64,000 nucleotides of DNA from Pseudoalteromonas phenolica (GTDB lineage Bacteria; Pseudomonadota; Gammaproteobacteria; Enterobacterales; Alteromonadaceae). Shown piece by piece: positions 60,138 through 64,000 of the stretch. The position numbers and the translations under genes are program-made. The stretch lies in the NCBI RefSeq assembly GCF_005886345.1, contig NZ_PNEC01000007.1, forward strand, positions 1-64,000, in the 5' to 3' direction. How positions within the stretch are numbered: the stretch's first letter is position 1; every line of letters begins with the position of its first letter. The notes under the pieces are model-generated. The model worked only from the letters and a program-made list of their open reading frames with translations, ran no database searches and was not told the origin of the DNA.

Positions 60138-62279
60138 ATGACAAGTCGTGTATTTAAGTTAAGCGCTCTATTCGTTGCTACTTCAGCAATTCTTTCAAGT
60201 CATGCTTTTGCTGATGATGGCAAAAAAGACATTGAGAAAATCCAAGTATTAGGTGACAAGCACAGTAACTATCTGGCAGTTGAAGCAGAAACAGCTACTA
60301 AGCTAGGTATTTCAATTAAAGAAACACCGCAATCTGTGCGAGTGGTGACGCGTGCGCTGATGGACGACTTTTCATTAGACGATGTGAATCAAGTACTAGA
60401 AACGACACCGGGTGTCTCAGTTGAGAAGATAGAAACAGACCGAACTTACTACAAAGCACGTGGCTTCGATATTCTTAACTTTCAAGTAGATGGCTTAGGC
60501 TTACCGCAAGAGCGAGGTTCATTGCAGGGTACATTAGACACTGCAATTTATCAACGAATTGAAGTTGTGATGGGTGCAAACGGCATGATGACAGGTGCAG
60601 GTAACCCGTCAGCAACAGTTAACTTTATTCGTAAACGCCCAACGACCGATTTACGTGCTGATGTGTCAGTAACAGCAGGCTCTTGGTCAAATAAACGTGT
60701 TGAAGCAGATATGTCAGGTAGCTTCAATGATATGGTTTCTAGCCGCGCTGTTGTGGTTAAACAAAAGCGTAACTCTTACTTAGATCGCTATGCGGTAGAT
60801 CGTGAAGTATTTTATGGCATTACTGAGTTTGCTTTAACAGACACAACGACGTTAACGACCAGTTTAACCTATCAAAGTAATGATGCTGACAGCCCGCTTT
60901 GGGGTGCATTAGCTTTATTTGATAACAAAGGTCAGCCGACAAACTATGATGTTTCTACTTCAACAGCAGCAGATTGGGCATATTGGAACAACACCTCAAA
61001 ACAAGCATTTGTTGAGCTTGAGCAATATATTGGCGACGAGTGGAGTGTCATTGCACGTTATGCACACACGCAAAACGAGCAAGACTCAAATCTATTTTAT
61101 GTTTACGGCACGCCAGATTCAGAAACTGGTTTAGGCCTAACTGGTTATGCCAGCGATTATCAACTACGTGATCGAGTCAATTTATTTGATGTGTATGCGC
61201 GCGGCAGCTTTGAGTTATTTGGTCAAGAGCATCTCGTGGCTTTTGGTGCTAGCGAAGCCGATATGTATTACTTTGATCGCTCTTTATATGATTATCAAAC
61301 CGGCAATGGTTTCCCGCCAATGCCTAACATGAATGAGTGGGATGGTGTTGCGCCGGTGCCAACTTTGGTTGATGTAAACCCTGCGGCCCCTGGCTCCGAT
61401 GTACACAGTGAACAAAGCTCTCAATATGTATCCGCGCGTTTTTCTCTTACTGATGATTTAAAATTACTCGCTGGTCTTAGATACACAAATTGGGAAACAC
61501 AAGGGGTATCATATGGCAATAATAAAGGTCGCAAAGAGAGTGATACAACTCCGCATATTGGTCTAGTGTATTCAGTCAATGACGATATTAATCTATACAT
61601 CTCAGACACAGATACTTTCGCGCCTCAAACCGAGACTAACGCTAGTGGTTCTCAGTTAGCACCAATTATCGGTGATACACAAGAATTGGGTGTAAAAGCA
61701 GAACTATTCGACTCGAGGTTGATGCTAAATGTAGCGCTATTCAACGCAGAGCAAGTGAACATCGCTGTTGCAGATGTGGCAAACTCGACACCAGATAATC
61801 CAATACACAAGGCGGCACCAGGGATACAATCTAAGGGCTATGAAATCGAGTTAAGTGGTGAATTGGGCTATGGTTTCAGTGCGCACGTAGGTTATAGCAA
61901 TACAGATATTGATGTGTCAGACACTATCAATGCAGGCAACGTTGAAGCGCAACTTGTAAAAGATTACACACCAAAACAAGTATTTAAGCTAGCAGTTAAA
62001 CATGACGTTGAAGCCATTGAAGGGTTAAGCTTTGGTATGAACATGCGTTGGCAAGATGAGATCAGCCGTATACAAAATGCCACTGAAAACTTCGTTACTA
62101 AACAAGACGCCTATGCGATTGTTAATTTTATGGCAAGCTACGAAATCAACGATCAAGTTAACCTGACCTTCAATGCTAATAATGTATTTGATGAGAAGTA
62201 CATTAACTCATTGTATTGGGCACAAGGTTTCTATGGTGCACCTCGTAACTATGCATTGACTTTAAATTGGTCATTGTAA
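60138..62279 (+). CDS. TonB-dependent siderophore receptor
   Basis: The ATG at 60138 starts a good signal peptide (ALFVATSAILSSHAFA), so the longer frame from 60006 is rejected. The 713-residue receptor has the plug motifs IQVLGDKH, ISIKETPQSVRVVTRALMDDF, GVSVEKIETDRTYYKARGF and VEVVMGANGMM-type EVVMGANGMMTGAGNPSA, followed by a 22-strand barrel ending in YALTLNWSL. The FpvA/FoxA-like siderophore subclass is indicated by ETPQSV. A weak Fur-like site precedes it, and a PepSY membrane gene follows after a terminator. Confidence 0.93.
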   Translation: MTSRVFKLSALFVATSAILSSHAFADDGKKDIEKIQVLGDKHSNYLAVEAETATKLGISIKETPQSVRVVTRALMDDFSLDDVNQVLETTPGVSVEKIETDRTYYKARGFDILNFQVDGLGLPQERGSLQGTLDTAIYQRIEVVMGANGMMTGAGNPSATVNFIRKRPTTDLRADVSVTAGSWSNKRVEADMSGSFNDMVSSRAVVVKQKRNSYLDRYAVDREVFYGITEFALTDTTTLTTSLTYQSNDADSPLWGALALFDNKGQPTNYDVSTSTAADWAYWNNTSKQAFVELEQYIGDEWSVIARYAHTQNEQDSNLFYVYGTPDSETGLGLTGYASDYQLRDRVNLFDVYARGSFELFGQEHLVAFGASEADMYYFDRSLYDYQTGNGFPPMPNMNEWDGVAPVPTLVDVNPAAPGSDVHSEQSSQYVSARFSLTDDLKLLAGLRYTNWETQGVSYGNNKGRKESDTTPHIGLVYSVNDDINLYISDTDTFAPQTETNASGSQLAPIIGDTQELGVKAELFDSRLMLNVALFNAEQVNIAVADVANSTPDNPIHKAAPGIQSKGYEIELSGELGYGFSAHVGYSNTDIDVSDTINAGNVEAQLVKDYTPKQVFKLAVKHDVEAIEGLSFGMNMRWQDEISRIQNATENFVTKQDAYAIVNFMASYEINDQVNLTFNANNVFDEKYINSLYWAQGFYGAPRNYALTLNWSL

Positions 62280-62294
62280 GTTTATAAAAAATTT

Positions 62295-62318
62295 AAGGCC
62301 GCTTATGCGGCCTTTTGT
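62295..62318 (+). terminator. rho-independent terminator
   Basis: AAGGCCGC (62295-62302) pairs with GCGGCCTT (62307-62314) over TTAT, followed by TTTG. It lies between the receptor and PepSY genes, so the second gene may rely on partial read-through or a promoter of its own. Confidence 0.85.
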
Positions 62319-62347
62319 GTTTTTAACCAGATGAGGGGCAATCAAAA

Positions 62348-63445
62348 ATGAAAAAAACACTCCATTTATGGCATCGCTATCTTGGATTAGTCGTCGCCAT
62401 TCCACTGATCATTATTTCTCTAACAGGCAGTATTTTAGTTTTTAAAGAAGAACTCGATCATTGGTTAATGCCAGAACTTGCGGTTGTAGAGGGCGAAACA
62501 GGTAAAAGATTAAGTTATGACGAGTTAAGAGCTGAGCTCAACAACCAGCTTCAGGGTTATGAAATTGGCAGTTGGGAAGTATTTGATGATGGTATAGCAG
62601 CAGATCGTGTATATGTGCTCAAACACGGCACCAACGAATGGTTTAAAGTCTATCTTGACCAATATCAAGGGGTTGTGCGTTCTGAGCCCGTTGCGGTCAA
62701 TCATTACCTAACAGACTGGCTGCTTGATTTGCACTATAAGTTTTTGATTGGTGATACCGGGCTTTGGGTTACAGGTGTAGCATCACTCATATTGCTATTT
62801 ATGGGCATCTCCGGGCTGGTAATTTATCGTCAGTTTTGGAAAAAGTTTTTTACCTTGAGGCTAAAGGTGAAGCGTATTGCGCTGTTTAGCGATATCCATA
62901 AATTAGTTGGTATTTGGTCAGCACCCGTTCTATTAATCATTGGTTTCACAGGGGTGTATTGGAATATTTCTGAGATCATTCATCATGAGCTTGAGCATAG
63001 TGAAGAACATCAATATGTGATAACTGAAAGACTCTACAATCACCAGCTTTCACTCGATAAAATGATTGCTGAATCAACTCAGCAAATGGGTGGGTTTAGG
63101 CCAACTTATTTACTTTTTCCATATGAGCCTGAACTTCAAGTCATATTCTTCGGAGAAGTAAGCAACACCAGTTTTGTCACCAGCGAATATGCTTCTATGG
63201 TGACTTTTAATAAGCAAACAGGTGAGCGTATGCCAAATTATGATATTCGTGAAGCGCCGTTTTTTTTAGTCGCTGTTGATAGCTTTCGTAAGCTTCACTT
63301 TGGCTATTTTGCTGGTCTACCTAGCCGAATTATTTGGTGTGTGATTGGCTTAACGCCGCTTATCTTTGCTATTACAGGTTGCTACTTATGGCTAAAAAGG
63401 AGAAGGCCAAAGAAGCGTTTATCAGCAAAAACACAATTAGCTTAG
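62348..63445 (+). CDS. PepSY-TM iron-uptake-associated membrane protein
   Basis: The 365-residue protein begins LHLWHRYLGLVVAIPLIIISLTGSILVFKEELDHWLMP, the usual PepSY_TM opening with a conserved His in the first helix. A PepSY-like extracytoplasmic domain, LLDLHYKFLIGDTGLWVTGVASLILLFMGISGLVIY, IHKLVGIWSAPVLLIIGFTGVYWNI and a final helix with a basic tail follow. Such proteins are found with siderophore receptors and may reduce ferric siderophores at the inner membrane. It is convergent with astB over a shared terminator. Confidence 0.9.
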   Translation: MKKTLHLWHRYLGLVVAIPLIIISLTGSILVFKEELDHWLMPELAVVEGETGKRLSYDELRAELNNQLQGYEIGSWEVFDDGIAADRVYVLKHGTNEWFKVYLDQYQGVVRSEPVAVNHYLTDWLLDLHYKFLIGDTGLWVTGVASLILLFMGISGLVIYRQFWKKFFTLRLKVKRIALFSDIHKLVGIWSAPVLLIIGFTGVYWNISEIIHHELEHSEEHQYVITERLYNHQLSLDKMIAESTQQMGGFRPTYLLFPYEPELQVIFFGEVSNTSFVTSEYASMVTFNKQTGERMPNYDIREAPFFLVAVDSFRKLHFGYFAGLPSRIIWCVIGLTPLIFAITGCYLWLKRRRPKKRLSAKTQLA

Positions 63446-63451
63446 AAGTGT

Positions 63452-63478
63452 AAAAGCCAGAACCGTTTCTGGCTTTTA
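63452..63478. terminator. bidirectional terminator
   Basis: AAAAGCCAGAA (63452-63462) pairs with TTCTGGCTTTT (63467-63477) over CCGT; A-runs and T-runs on either side make it work for both the PepSY and astB genes. Confidence 0.9.
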
Positions 63479-63489
63479 AATTAATTAGG

Positions 63490-64000
63490 CTACAGTTGAA
63501 AGTCGTATACCGAGCCTAAGCTCATAATTTGTGTAAGCTCATCTAATGCTTGTTGAGACTCCTGCATTAAACTTGGATCTGCCAAATCAGCTTCTACCAG
63601 ACGGTCGCGATAATGTTTATTTACCCACTTAGTTAATGTGTTGTGCAGCGTATCAGTCATTAAACAATGAGAGTTAACCGCATTTAATTCTTGTTGTGAT
63701 AATGCAACTCTTAACCTCAAGCAAGCAGGTCCTCCCCCATTTTGCATGCTTTGTTTTAAGTCCATGTAAATGACTTCGTTAATCGGGTTACTTGCTTGAC
63801 AAAGTGCTGCCAAATAGCGTTCTACAGTATCGATTGTTTGGCATTCGCTCGGAGCAATTAATGCCATTCCGCCATTTGGCAAGCTTACTAGTTGGCTGTT
63901 GAAGATATAGCTTTGAACAGCTTCACCAACACTCAAATCAGCGTCAGAGACTTCGATTAAATGAAGCGGGCGTGAGCCTGTGTAATTTTGTCTGATTTGC
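63490..64000 (-). CDS. astB: N-succinylarginine dihydrolase (partial, C-terminal part)
   Basis: The frame is open to the right edge without an initiator, so only the C-terminal 170 residues are seen. QNYTGSRPLHLIEVSDADL, YIFNSQLVSLPNGGMALIAP, and the signature MQNGGGPACLRLRV, whose Cys is most likely the catalytic nucleophile, identify AstB, the second enzyme of the arginine succinyltransferase pathway (N-succinylarginine to N-succinylornithine plus ammonia and CO2). The remaining ast genes would lie beyond the window. Confidence 0.93.
   Translation of the reverse strand, partial: QIRQNYTGSRPLHLIEVSDADLSVGEAVQSYIFNSQLVSLPNGGMALIAPSECQTIDTVERYLAALCQASNPINEVIYMDLKQSMQNGGGPACLRLRVALSQQELNAVNSHCLMTDTLHNTLTKWVNKHYRDRLVEADLADPSLMQESQQALDELTQIMSLGSVYDFQL

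Overview
The window looks like a chromosomal segment of a marine gammaproteobacterium of the Alteromonadales, most likely Pseudoalteromonas or a close relative. The reasons are moderately low GC, dense AstB-, PhoX-, AbgT- and DUF885-type genes, many short GNAT genes, TonB/PepSY iron genes and a GlyGly-CTERM protein. No rRNA, tRNA or CRISPR array was seen. The genus is inferred from gene content, not from a database search.

Layout. 1-3580: edge of a repeat-bearing lipoprotein, a minimal 2OG-Fe(II) oxygenase, a SatD/DUF3307 operon whose promoter carries three evenly spaced operator-like sites, an LPP20-like lipoprotein and a DUF2986 gene. 3788-10682: exported hydrolases (DUF885 and M28 peptidases, SGNH esterase, secreted S1 protease with two PPC domains). 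11186-18642: a symporter-like protein fused to a periplasmic solute-binding domain, a Wzx-like flippase, a lipoprotein, a GNAT, a CSS-EAL c-di-GMP phosphodiesterase and an Asp/Glu-racemase-like protein. 18694-28861: esterase and ABM genes, a YbbA/YbbP-type ABC exporter, a PLP enzyme, a Tat-exported PhoX phosphatase and an AbgT transporter. 28862-34411: a repeat cluster, GNAT/LysR, then a VWA lipoprotein - ECF sigma - membrane anti-sigma-like operon.

34482-39087 is the accessory hot spot. It holds a DsbA/FrnE-like gene with a diverged copy of its 3' half about 1 kb downstream. Between them lies a gene broken by a nonsense codon in its membrane anchor. Next come a field of stem-loop repeats, an orphan RiPP-like precursor peptide ending its leader in VGG, and an IS30 element. 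The IS30 sits inside one copy of a dispersed repeat that abuts stop codons; its ends and a 3-bp target duplication can be read.

39088-50568: a phytase-like esterase, a CadC/ToxR-type regulator divergent from a GlyGly-CTERM beta-propeller protein, a PepSY-DUF2271-DUF4198-diflavin reductase operon (probably iron or heme linked), a two-lobed aspartyl protease lipoprotein and a two-component system. 50763-58664: a heavy-metal RND efflux cluster flanked by a full MBL hydrolase on one side and a truncated MBL copy fused to a decayed pdxH-like pseudogene on the other. 58726-64000: a DUF2235 hydrolase, a TonB siderophore receptor plus PepSY pair with a possible Fur site, and the 3' part of astB.

The most noteworthy points are the RiPP-like peptide, the stop-codon-abutting repeat family with covarying stems, the SatD operator array, the transporter/SBP fusion, and two loci where a gene's 3' end is duplicated across inserted DNA.
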